In this document: positions 17,502 through 25,729 of the stretch, in pieces | Numbering within the stretch: the stretch's first letter is position 1 | How the letters are laid out: the number at the start of each line of letters is the position of its first letter | NCBI GenBank assembly: GCA_944326445.1 | Contig: CALVDZ010000001.1 | Coordinates: 200,164-264,163, forward strand | Length of the DNA: 64,000 bases | Origin: an uncultured Helicobacter sp. | Lineage (GTDB): Bacteria; Campylobacterota; Campylobacteria; Campylobacterales; Helicobacteraceae | Direction of reading: 5' to 3' | Notes under the pieces: model-generated | What the model saw: only the letters and a program-made list of their open reading frames with translations | The model's database searches: none | What the model was told of the DNA's origin: nothing | Program-made: the position numbers and the translations under genes

Positions 17502-20321
17502 ATGAGTGAAGCAAATCCAAAACGCAACGCCCGTCGCTCATTCCTCAAGCTCTCTGCCCTCGCGTCAGTAGCGGGCGTGGGCAGTGCTTTTGGCAATGAT
17601 AGCGAGCGCGTATTGCGTCCAGCAAGTGAGGCGGAGCTAAAGGAGCAATATCCTGATGCAAAACGTGTAAAAACGATATGCACACACTGCTCTGTGGGCT
17701 GTGGCATCATCGCAGAAGTCAAAGACGGCGTGTGGGTGCGCCAAGAAGTGGCACAAGATCACCCAATCTCTCAAGGTGGGCACTGCTGCAAGGGTGCGGA
17801 TCTTATCGATAGAGCAAGGAGTGAGACACGACTTCGTTATCCTATCCAAAAGGTAAATGGAGAGTGGCAGCGCACTACTTGGGATTCTGCGATGGATAGC
17901 ATATCTAAGCAATTGCTCCAAATCCGCGAGGAGAGCGGGCCTGATGCGGTGATGTTTTTAGGAAGTGCGAAATGCTCCAATGAGCAAAGCTACTACATTA
18001 GGAAGTTTGCAGCGTTTTTTGGGACAAACAACATAGATCATTGCGCGAGAGTTTGACATTCCCCTACAGTTGCCGGTGTGGCAAATACATTTGGATATGG
18101 CGGGATGACAAATCACTTAGGCGATATGATGTTTTCAAAGTTTATCCTCATCATCGGGGCAAATCCTGCGGTAAATCACCCCGTATCGATGGTGCATATC
18201 CTGCGCGCCAAGGAGCGAGGGGCTAAAATCGTAGTAGTCGATCCGCACTTTAGCAAAACTGCGGCAAAATCTGATGAATACCTCAGAATCCGCAGCGGGA
18301 CGGATATAGCCTTTATCTATGGTATGTTGCACCATATCATCGAGAAAAAGCTCTATGATGAGCAATTCCTCAAAGATCGCGTGTATGGCTATGAGGAAGT
18401 GATGAAAGAGGCAAAAAAATTCACGCCCGAAGAAGCGAGCGATGTAACGGGTATCCCTGCTGATACGATCCGACGCATTGCCGAGGAGATGGCAGCTGCC
18501 AAACCCGCCACTGCGATATGGAATCAAGGGCTTACCCAGCACACAGTCGGGACTTCCAACACGCGAATCGTGCCCATATTGCAAATGTTTTTGGGTAATA
18601 TTGGCAAAAATGGTGGCGGCGTGAATATCCTTAGGGGGCACGATAATGTGCAGGGCGCCTCGGATATGAATAACCTCGCAGATTCTCTGCCCGGATATTA
18701 TGGCTTGGGCGAGCCTGCTTGGCGGCATTTTTGTAAGCATTGGGGTGTGGAATACGACTGGATGCTCTCGCGCTTTAAAAATAAAGAGATGATGGGCGCG
18801 ACGGGCTTTGCGCATTCTACTTGGAAATTTGGCGTGCTTGATGAGGAAAACGCCGCAAACAACGGCGGCACAAAGCTGCGAGCACTCGTAGTCATCGGCT
18901 CTGGTATGACGACAGTTTCCTTGCTTGATTTGCAGCGCAAGGCGATGGATATGCTAGATTTGGTGGTGTTTATCGATCCTTATGTCAATGATTTGGCGAT
19001 TTATAGCGATCGCAAGGACAATCTCTATGTCCTCCCTGCAGCTTCACAAATGGAGACAGCGGGCACGGTGGCAGCGACAAACCGCAGCTATCAGTGGCGT
19101 AGCAAGGTGATGGAGCCACTCTATGAATGCCGCGAAGATCAAGATATTTTGTTTGACTTTGCCAAGCGAATGGGCTTTTTGGAGGAGTTCCAACGCAGCC
19201 TCTATGCTATCGCCAAAAAAGAAGGGCGCGATGAGTTTATATGGCCTGATGATGCTAATACCGAGCTTACGCAAAGTATCCGCAGCATAGGCTTACAAGG
19301 TATGAGTCCTAAACGCCTCAAAGCGCACCAAGAAAATTGGCATATGTTTGATAAGGTGACGCTTGAGGGCAAGGGACCATTTAAGGGCGAGTATTATGGA
19401 CTGCCTTGGCCCTGCTGGAGTGATAAGCACCCCGGAACTCCGGTAATGTATAACGATAGCATTCCTGTTATGCGCGGCGGTATGGGCTTTAGGGTAAATT
19501 GGGGCGTAACCTCGCCCGATGGCGTGAGTATGCTCTCACCCCATAGCCTGCCAGATTCTAAAATCGCAGGGCACGCGCCTGTGAGTGCAGAAAACGCAGA
19601 ATCTCTAGGTATCAAGCTCACAGACGCGGAGAAGGAAGCGGTAGCGGGCAGCACCTTTGCCCTTGGTATAGGCAATAACATCCTTGTCGAAAAGGCTCTA
19701 GAAGCGGGACTCTGCCCCTATGGCAATGGTAAGGCACGCGCAAAAGTGTGGAATTGGTACGATCAGATTCCATTGCACAGAGAGCCGCTGCATTCTGTGC
19801 GCGGGGATTTGGTGGATAAATACCCAAGCTTCCCAGATAAACAGAATCTCTTTAGGGCAAATATCAAATACCGCACGCGCCAAAAAGAGCGCGATTGGGT
19901 TAAGGAATTCCCCATTAATATGCTTAGCGGGCGACTTGTGGCGCATATGGGGACGGGCGCGGAGACTAGAAGTGCTAAATACCTCGCAGAAGTCCAAAGC
20001 GAGATGTTTGTAGAGATCCACCCTGATAAAGCCCTTGAGATGGATATCAAAGATGGCGATATGGTGTGGATCTATGGCACGATGGATACGCGAATTTTAG
20101 TGAAAGCTAAGCTATCTTATCGCGTGGATTACAATAGCATTTGGCTGCCGCAAAACTTCTCGGGTATGGATCAGGGCAAAAACCTCCTACACAAATACCC
20201 AGAGGGCACGCAACCCTATGCTATCGGTGAATCTGCCAATATGATTTCAAGCTATGGGTTTGACTACAACTCGGCTTGTCCCGAGACAAAATGCGGGCTT
20301 TGCCGCATAGAAAAAGCATAA
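17502..20321 (+). CDS. fdhA: Formate dehydrogenase alpha subunit, selenocysteine-containing
   Basis: 939 residues if the in-frame TGA at 18054-18056 is read as selenocysteine 185. The frame continues without shift, and the flanks DHCARV-Sec-HSPTVAG match the active site of formate dehydrogenases, where Sec binds Mo/W. A Tat signal (ARRSFLKLSALA, residues 10-21) sends the folded enzyme to the periplasm. A [4Fe-4S] motif CTHCSVGCG is near residue 63; the molybdopterin domains fill the rest, ending with the conserved CPETKCGLCRIEKA. It oxidises formate and feeds electrons to FdhB, FdhC and quinone. The ATG follows AAAAAAGGAGAAGTA. Requires selABC and selD, which are not in this window. Confidence 0.95.
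18054..18084 (+). promoter_or_regulatory. SECIS element after the UGA codon
   Basis: UGA at 18054-18056, then a stem TTGCC-GGTGT-GGCAA (18070-18084) whose loop begins 19 bases after the UGA. Spacing and the G-rich loop fit the bacterial SECIS bound by SelB. Confidence 0.75.
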
Positions 20322-20331
20322 GGGGGAGCGT

Positions 20332-20970
20332 ATGAGCGAAAATATACTAAGTGTCGGCTTGAATGACGCAGGGCACGCGCGTGTGAAGTTTTATTGCGAC
20401 GATAGCAGATGTATCGACTGCCACGGGTGTGATGTAGCGTGCAAAGAGGCTCATCATCTCCCCGTGGGGATCAATCGCCGCAGAGTGGTAACGCTCAATG
20501 AGGGCATAGAGGGCGCGGAAAAATCCATATCTATCGCCTGTATGCATTGCGCTGACGCACCTTGCGCGAAAGTCTGCCCCGTGGATTGCTTTTATATCCG
20601 TGCTGATGGGATCGTGCTACACGACAAAAAAACCTGCATAGGCTGTGGATACTGCCTCTATGCCTGCCCATTTGGCGCGCCGCAATTCCCCAAATCCGAT
20701 GTGTTTGGCTCAAGAGGCTCGATGGATAAATGCACATTTTGCGCTGGCGGTCCCGAGGAAACACATAGTGAAGAGGAGATGAAGCTCTATGGACAAAACA
20801 GAATCGCTGAAGGCAAAGTGCCTGCGTGTGCGGCGATGTGCTCGACTAAGGCATTGCTCGCTGGTGGCAGCGATGATGTGAGTGCCATCATCAGGGAGAG
20901 GACACTACACAAAGGCGAGGGCGCACCAAAGATCCCCTATACTTGGAAAAAAGCCTATGGCGACTCATAA
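20332..20970 (+). CDS. fdhB: Formate dehydrogenase iron-sulfur subunit
   Basis: 212 residues. Carries four [4Fe-4S] clusters that pass electrons from FdhA to the cytochrome b subunit. Cysteine motifs: CIDCHGCDVACKEAH near residue 24, CMHCADAPCAKVCP near residue 70, CIGCGYCLYACPFGAP near residue 104, and CTFC plus CAAMC further on. No signal peptide of its own, so it probably travels with FdhA through Tat. ATG follows GGGGGAGCGT, 10 bases after fdhA. Confidence 0.95.
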   Translation: MSENILSVGLNDAGHARVKFYCDDSRCIDCHGCDVACKEAHHLPVGINRRRVVTLNEGIEGAEKSISIACMHCADAPCAKVCPVDCFYIRADGIVLHDKKTCIGCGYCLYACPFGAPQFPKSDVFGSRGSMDKCTFCAGGPEETHSEEEMKLYGQNRIAEGKVPACAAMCSTKALLAGGSDDVSAIIRERTLHKGEGAPKIPYTWKKAYGDS

Positions 20971-20979
20971 GGAGGCGCG

Positions 20980-22005
20980 ATGAAAGCAATACTACGATTA
21001 GGGTTTGTCTTAGCCCTAGGCTGTGGAGCACTCCTCGCTGCCCCAAATGATAGCTATGATATGGAGCAAAAGGGCGAGGTGGATATGTCTTATAACAAAC
21101 ATATCTATGGCACGCCACAGATTGAGGCTATCAAGAATTGGGGGCTTGGCACACAGAGTGCGGGCGTGATAGAGGGAAGCGTCATAGAGGGCAAGGGTGG
21201 CAGTATCGAGCCCCTCACTATGGGAGAGCCCATCGGGGGGATTCGCGGCTGGAATGGCTTGGGCGAGCTTTTTACGATGCTGCAAGAAAAATACTTTGCC
21301 ATTATTTTCTTATGTGTGCTGTTGTTTGTGCCATTGGCGTTTTTTGGGCATTACAAAATTATCGGTGCGCGCAAATACAACCACCACAACAAGCTGCAAG
21401 TCTTTAGCAAATACAATATCATCGTGCATTGGTTTGCTGCCCTGCCCTTTGTGCTTATTTGTATCACGGGGCTTATGATGATTTTTGGCGACAAGCTCGG
21501 TGGCGGTGCGCTCATTAGGTTTGCGCGGGATTTGCACGGGCTTAGCACGATTGTGTTTGTAGTGTTTGGGTTTTTGATGTTTTTGATGTGGGTTAAGGAC
21601 TGCTTGCCACGCAGCTATGATATCAAGTGGTTTATGATAATGGGCGGCTACCTTGATAAGCAAAATCGCATTATCCCCGCGCACAAATTCAATGCTGGGC
21701 AAAAGATGTGGTTTTGGCTCGCGACCCTTGGCGGCGGCGTGATGGCATTTACCGGCGCGCTGATGTTTTTCCAATGCACCGATATCAACACCCTGCGCCT
21801 CGTGGCTATCGTGCATAATGTCCTAGGCTTTGGCGTCATAGCCCTACTCATCACGCATATTTATATGGCTGCCTTTGCTATCGAAGGCGCGATGGAGGCT
21901 ATCATCAATGGGCGTATGGGCGAGGAAGAGCTCTCAATGCTCCATAGCGTGTATTATGAGGAGCTAAAGGCAAAGGGCAAGCTAGATTCTATGCGCGTGG
22001 GATAG
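20980..22005 (+). CDS. fdhC: Formate dehydrogenase cytochrome b subunit
   Basis: 341 residues. An N-terminal signal-like segment (ILRLGFVLALGCGALLAA) and about 90 periplasmic residues are followed by one membrane helix (FAIIFLCVLLFVPLAFFGHY) and a four-helix cytochrome b core with haem-ligand histidines in IVHWFAALPFV, DLHGLSTIVF and IVHNVLGFG. It anchors the dehydrogenase and reduces menaquinone. The long N-terminal part is typical of the Campylobacter/Helicobacter form. The ATG follows AAGGAGGCGCG. Last gene of the cluster. Confidence 0.93.
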   Translation: MKAILRLGFVLALGCGALLAAPNDSYDMEQKGEVDMSYNKHIYGTPQIEAIKNWGLGTQSAGVIEGSVIEGKGGSIEPLTMGEPIGGIRGWNGLGELFTMLQEKYFAIIFLCVLLFVPLAFFGHYKIIGARKYNHHNKLQVFSKYNIIVHWFAALPFVLICITGLMMIFGDKLGGGALIRFARDLHGLSTIVFVVFGFLMFLMWVKDCLPRSYDIKWFMIMGGYLDKQNRIIPAHKFNAGQKMWFWLATLGGGVMAFTGALMFFQCTDINTLRLVAIVHNVLGFGVIALLITHIYMAAFAIEGAMEAIINGRMGEEELSMLHSVYYEELKAKGKLDSMRVG

Positions 22006-22017
22006 GGAGTCTATCCC

Positions 22018-22110
22018 TATTATTTCATGCAAGTTTGCTAGGGCAGACTTGCTATTGCTTGCGGGGGAGTAAATCTCCACTCGCTCCACCTGCGCGAGCA
22101 TACATTACCT
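22018..22110 (-). repeat. Hairpin cassette repeat fragment (copy C)
   Basis: After fdhC: CAAGTTTGC-TAGG-GCAGACTTG (22030-22051, one wobble pair), then GGAG-TAAA-TCTCC and GTGCGAGCATACA-like words shared with copy B (12396-12500). Orientation as copy B. It is placed where a terminator for fdhABC is expected. Confidence 0.65.
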
Positions 22111-22613
22111 CTTTTTAGAATCTAGATTCAGAATTTTAAAATTTGTCCTCATAGATTCAAAAACATTAATGGATTTAGAATCTAAAAACTCCGTTTTCTA
22201 AAGAAACTTCGTTTTGTTATGAGTGATAAGAATCTTACAGAATCCACACCGGAGCTAAGAGGGCAAGCCAAGCACAGAATCTAAAAATATAGAATCTATC
22301 GTAGGATTAGAATCTAGTTTCAATCTTTTAGATTCTGAGTTTGAATCTAAAAAATGAAACTAGATTCTATGTTCTCCCTAGATTTTTATGAGACTAGATT
22401 CCATAAACACCTTAGATTCTAAGCTTTGTTTCTTTTGAATCTTAGTTGGATTTTTTGGGGTGAGTTTTGAATGCTTTAAACAGTAGTGGCTGCTCCAAGC
22501 CCGCCAAATCTGCGCAATGGCTACCCGCTTTGGCCAATTTAAGCGCAGGGCAAGTAAAAAGAGCCATCTCTATGCGTCAAAAGCCAAATGCCCACAACAC
22601 AGAATCTAACACG
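22111..22613. other. Non-coding, AGAATCT-rich spacer
   Basis: No gene supported. Contains many AGAATCT/AGATTCT words, and at about 22240-22280 the block TAGAATCC..AGAGGGCAAGCCAAGC also seen at 1727-1765. Short frames on the plus strand from 22467 overlap the radical SAM gene and look accidental. Confidence 0.5.
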
Positions 22614-23672
22614 CTACAATCCACACTCCGTGCTAAGCAAATCCAAGCTCATCGCGCTCGTATCAGCGGTGCAAGTCGCGCAAGGTCCGCATTTTGGCGT
22701 GTGGGGCGTGAGGCTTTGGCGCATAGCAATGTATTTGGGCGAGCTAAAGAGCGTAAATAAATCCATCTCGCGCATATCGCCCATAATGAAGTCCTTGTGC
22801 GCCTCCACATCGCTACGCAGGTGGCAGCAAGGCATCGCGAGGCAATTATAATCCACATAAATACTTCGTAGCGGGAAGTGGCAGCCATAATCGCGCACTT
22901 TGCTCTCGCGCTTGCTAATGCTATCTATCACGCCACCGCGATCGATCCCGCTTATCTCTGGATTCCAACAACGATAGAGCAGATACTCCACGCCCGGATA
23001 TTTGAAAGTGATACCATACTCTTTTGGCGTATCAATACTCACTTCATACTCTAGCCCCAGCTTATCAGCCATTTTTTGCATTGCGGGTTTTAGCACCCTA
23101 GCCTTATCAAAGCTCTCGTTTTTCTTGAGATAATAGCTCATCAGCATATAGCTCATACCCGCCTCCCTTAGCTCATCGAGATACTCGCGCGTGAGGTAGT
23201 CGCCATTGCTAAATATCCCTAGCTTTGCCTTAGGCAGCCTGCTTCTAGCTTGCCTCAGACGCTTTAGGATAAGCTCCCTATCAGCTAGCGTCTCATTAAA
23301 CCTATGAAAATTCAGCACGCCCTCGTATTCTATCTCGGCGAGATTGTCGATACAGCGCAAAAACACAGATTCTGGGAGCTCGATTTTTTGCTTCCTATCG
23401 ATGAGGGAGTTTGGGCAAAACCAACAGGTGCGGTTGCAAAATGCCGAGATTTCTAACTCGATGACGCGTAGATTGTCCTTAAGCAGCTTCTTAGCACTCT
23501 CTCTGTCGTGCGTGGGGGTGGTGAGCGCAGCGTAGCGGCTAAGCACATTTGGGAGATTTTCCCTGCACCACCGCTCGTGCTCTAGTCTATCTCTGTGGCG
23601 ATATTCCGAGATGGATTGTCGCCAATGCAGCGGCAGGGCTTTGCGATAAATTTGCTTGATAAATGCAGTCAT
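22614..23672 (-). CDS. Radical SAM protein with C-terminal cysteine cluster
   Basis: 352 residues. The radical SAM motif CNRTCWFC near residue 79 binds the [4Fe-4S] cluster that cleaves S-adenosylmethionine; a TIM-barrel-like middle follows (FHRFNETLADRELIL, LGIFSNGDYLT). The C-terminal third carries YGCHF, MPCCH and CGPCATCTAD, as in SPASM-type auxiliary cluster domains. SPASM enzymes modify peptides, proteins or small molecules; the substrate is not evident, and no peptide precursor gene is adjacent. ATG at 23672 with AAGGAAGATT upstream. It is divergent from smpB. Confidence 0.8.
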   Translation of the reverse strand: MTAFIKQIYRKALPLHWRQSISEYRHRDRLEHERWCRENLPNVLSRYAALTTPTHDRESAKKLLKDNLRVIELEISAFCNRTCWFCPNSLIDRKQKIELPESVFLRCIDNLAEIEYEGVLNFHRFNETLADRELILKRLRQARSRLPKAKLGIFSNGDYLTREYLDELREAGMSYMLMSYYLKKNESFDKARVLKPAMQKMADKLGLEYEVSIDTPKEYGITFKYPGVEYLLYRCWNPEISGIDRGGVIDSISKRESKVRDYGCHFPLRSIYVDYNCLAMPCCHLRSDVEAHKDFIMGDMREMDLFTLFSSPKYIAMRQSLTPHTPKCGPCATCTADTSAMSLDLLSTECGL

Positions 23673-23772
23673 AATCTTCCTTAAAATGGATTTGTCAGGA
23701 ACACAATTCTATTTTTTTTTGTAAAACGCTTAAAGCGCGCGCGGCGATATTTTAAAAAAGGCAAATTTTGGA

Positions 23773-23778
23773 TACAAT
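23773..23778 (+). promoter_or_regulatory. -10 box for smpB
   Basis: TACAAT about 30 bases upstream of the GTG start at 23808. Confidence 0.5.
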
Positions 23779-23807
23779 CGCCGCGGAATTTTCACAAAAG
23801 GCAGGGT

Positions 23808-24293
23808 GTGCAGAGGGAAGCGAGTAACGCGTATAAGCTTATCAACAAGCACAAAAAGGCGTATTTTGATTATGAGATTTTGGAGAGTTTGGAAGCGGGG
23901 ATTGTGCTTTTGGGCAGTGAAGTCAAGGCAGCGAGGGCAATGAGAGTTAATCTCAAAGATAGCTTTGTGCGCCTCATCAAAGGCGAGGCGTTTTTGTTTA
24001 ACGCACACTTTAGCCCGCTCTCCCACACAAACGCGCATTTTCGCCCCGATGAGAGGCGCGTGCGCAAGCTCCTGCTCCATAGGCGACAGATTGATAAATG
24101 GTTTGGCAAGCTCATCACACAGGGCTTAGCCATCGTGCCCCTTAGGATATACTTTAATCACAAAAACATCATCAAGCTTGAAATCGCCCTTGTGCGGGGC
24201 AAAAAGCTCTACGACAAGCGAGAATCGCTCAAGCAAAAGGAGCTCAAAAAAGAGGCGCAAAGTAGTATGAAAAATGTGTTGAAAGGATTGTAA
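23808..24293 (+). CDS. smpB: SsrA-binding protein
   Basis: 161 residues. Binds tmRNA and brings it to stalled ribosomes. Core features: [25 protein letters not shown] near residue 17, NLKDSFVRL, and a basic C-terminal tail ([16 protein letters not shown]). The start is a GTG at 23808 with AAGGCAGG upstream; the first in-frame residues ([14 protein letters not shown]) are slightly longer than in H. pylori. The TAA overlaps the exbB ATG. The tmRNA gene itself is not seen here. Confidence 0.95.
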   Translation: MQREASNAYKLINKHKKAYFDYEILESLEAGIVLLGSEVKAARAMRVNLKDSFVRLIKGEAFLFNAHFSPLSHTNAHFRPDERRVRKLLLHRRQIDKWFGKLITQGLAIVPLRIYFNHKNIIKLEIALVRGKKLYDKRESLKQKELKKEAQSSMKNVLKGL

Positions 24294-24739
24294 TGCAGGC
24301 AGTAGTGGATTATGGCGTGTTGGGGGTTTTGCTGCTTTTGAGTATCATCGCTCTTGGCGTGGCGATAGAGCGGTATTTGTTTTTTAGGAATATCAATGTG
24401 GGTGAGTTTGGGGATAAGCGGGTGCTAGAGCTCGCGCTGCACAAACGCCTCACACTCATCGCTACGATTGGCTCAAACGCGCCATACATTGGGCTTTTGG
24501 GGACGGTGTTTGGGATTATGGTAACCTTTGTGGAGATCGGGAATAGCTCGCTTGTGGATACGCACGCGATTATGTCGGGGCTCTCGCTCGCGCTCAAAGC
24601 CACGGCAGCGGGGCTATTTGTCGCGATACCATCAATCGTGTGTTACAACTTTTTGCTCCGCAAAGCCGAGGTGATCCTCACACAATGGGATATCGCGCAC
24701 AATCCCACGATACGCCCCAAGGGCAACTACGACATCTAG
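24293..24739 (+). CDS. exbB: ExbB-type proton channel subunit
   Basis: 148 residues with three membrane helices (near residues 7-28, 63-83 and 97-117). The conserved MotA/TolQ/ExbB motif IGLLGTVFGIMVTF is near residue 62, and LKATAAGLFVAIPSIVCYN closes the core. With ExbD it uses the proton gradient to energise TonB-dependent outer-membrane uptake (iron, nickel). Short single-domain forms of this length are typical in Helicobacter (HP1130 type). Translationally coupled to smpB; 11 bases separate it from exbD. Confidence 0.9.
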   Translation: MQAVVDYGVLGVLLLLSIIALGVAIERYLFFRNINVGEFGDKRVLELALHKRLTLIATIGSNAPYIGLLGTVFGIMVTFVEIGNSSLVDTHAIMSGLSLALKATAAGLFVAIPSIVCYNFLLRKAEVILTQWDIAHNPTIRPKGNYDI

Positions 24740-24750
24740 CAGGAGGTGGT

Positions 24751-25146
24751 ATGAAAAAAATCGATTCGCTAAACCTCATTCCCTTTATTGATATTATGCT
24801 CGTGCTGCTTGTCATCGTGCTCACAAGCGCGAGCTTCGTGCAGCAAAGCAGGATCGAGGTGGAGATCCCTAGGCTTGAGCAGGGCGCAGAATCTAGCGCG
24901 CACACAGAATCTAGGGAAGAGATGATAGTCATCGATAAGCAAGGGCAGTATTTTGTGCAAAACAAAAGGCTAGATTCTCACGAGCTAAGGGCGTGGCTAG
25001 AGCGCACGCCTAAGCAAACCCAAATCATCATCAAGGGCGATAGGGAGAGCGGACTGGAGCATTTTTTGGAGCTAAGCACGCTTTTGCAGGTGCTGGGGTT
25101 TGAGAATGTGTATGTGATTACGCATAAGCTTACTCCGAGTGAGTGA
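24751..25146 (+). CDS. exbD: ExbD-type proton channel subunit
   Basis: 131 residues: one N-terminal membrane helix (NLIPFIDIMLVLLVIVLTSA) with the conserved Asp of the proton path in FIDIML, then a periplasmic domain ending in the typical AxLSTLLQVLGFENVYVIT-like fold. The AGAATCT word appears in the linker (GAESSAHTESREE). ATG at 24751 has AGGAGGTGGT upstream; the same frame extends further up inside exbB but without a ribosome binding site. No tonB follows; a palindromic repeat begins 7 bases after the stop. Confidence 0.9.
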   Translation: MKKIDSLNLIPFIDIMLVLLVIVLTSASFVQQSRIEVEIPRLEQGAESSAHTESREEMIVIDKQGQYFVQNKRLDSHELRAWLERTPKQTQIIIKGDRESGLEHFLELSTLLQVLGFENVYVITHKLTPSE

Positions 25147-25152
25147 GATTCT

Positions 25153-25276
25153 AAAATTCGGCTTGCACGCAATCTTTAAATGAGTGCGGCGGCTCGGCTT
25201 AGTCACTACCGCTTAGGTAGCTCCTTTCGCCTCGCCTTGCACAACATTTAAATCTTACGCACAATCCTAGAATTTT
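25153..25276 (+). repeat. Palindromic element copy 4 (124 bp)
   Basis: Starts 7 bases after exbD. Terminal stem AAAATTC/GAATTTT (25153-25159, 25270-25276), inner stem around TTTAAATG/CATTTAAA as in copy 2, core hairpin CTACC-GCTTA-GGTAG (25206-25220). Copy 2 has CTTAC/GTAAG at the same place, so both sides of the stem changed together. Confidence 0.85.
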
Positions 25277-25379
25277 GACTAAGATTCTAAAATAGCCTTA
25301 GATTCTGAATTTGCTAGCAATCTCATCAAGGCTTTGCCCCAATAAAATGTGTAGCACGCAAGTGCATACCGCCTCTCGC

Positions 25380-25450
25380 CCTTGTCGTGGTGTTAAAAAT
25401 GCGTTAAGAAAATGCAGTAGTGCATTTTTAGCATTTTTAACTAGACAAGG
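25380..25450. repeat. Nested perfect palindrome
   Basis: Three concentric perfect stems: CCTTGTC/GACAAGG (25380-25386, 25444-25450), GTTAAAAATGC/GCATTTTTAAC (25392-25402, 25431-25441) and AAAATGCA-GTAG-TGCATTTT (25409-25428). Together they form a hairpin of 26 base pairs with small internal loops. An outer partial pairing (GCCTCTCGC with GCGAGGC) extends it. Confidence 0.75.
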
Positions 25451-25476
25451 AAGCAGCGAGGCTCTCCCCTTGATTG

Positions 25477-25540
25477 CCGAAAAGACCCAACGGGTTGCAA
25501 GCAAAGCGCAGCAAAAACAGCGGCGCTTTATTCTTTTCGG
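25477..25540. repeat. Second palindrome in the exbD-zorA gap
   Basis: CCGAAAAGA/TCTTTTCGG (25477-25485, 25532-25540) encloses CAAC-GG-GTTG and AAAGCGC/GCGCTTT (25503-25509, 25523-25529), giving a cross-shaped fold. The remaining bases to 25729 hold AGATTCT words and the zorA leader; no gene is supported. Confidence 0.6.
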
Positions 25541-25729
25541 GGCTAAGGGGAGCGGGGAGGGGATAAACCCCTTTCTTTTTGCGCAAACAAGAGGCTTTGT
25601 TAATCTAGGGAATATTCGTGAGAATGTGAATCTAAGAGGCTAGATTCTGAATCTATTTTGGATTCTATGTTTCCTTAGAATCTAGATTCTGTATTGCGTT
25701 AAATAACATCAAATTACAAGGACAAAATA

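Noticed and set aside
18078..20321. Separate second gene starting after the UGA
   Set aside because: It is in frame with 17502-18056, lacks a ribosome binding site, and the active-site context shows that the UGA is selenocysteine.
22467..22851. Plus-strand frames over the radical SAM gene
   Set aside because: They are antisense to a well-conserved gene and begin in repeat spacer.
25311..25643. Plus-strand frame of 110 codons before zorA
   Set aside because: It runs straight through two long palindromes, has no start signal, and its composition follows the inverted repeats.
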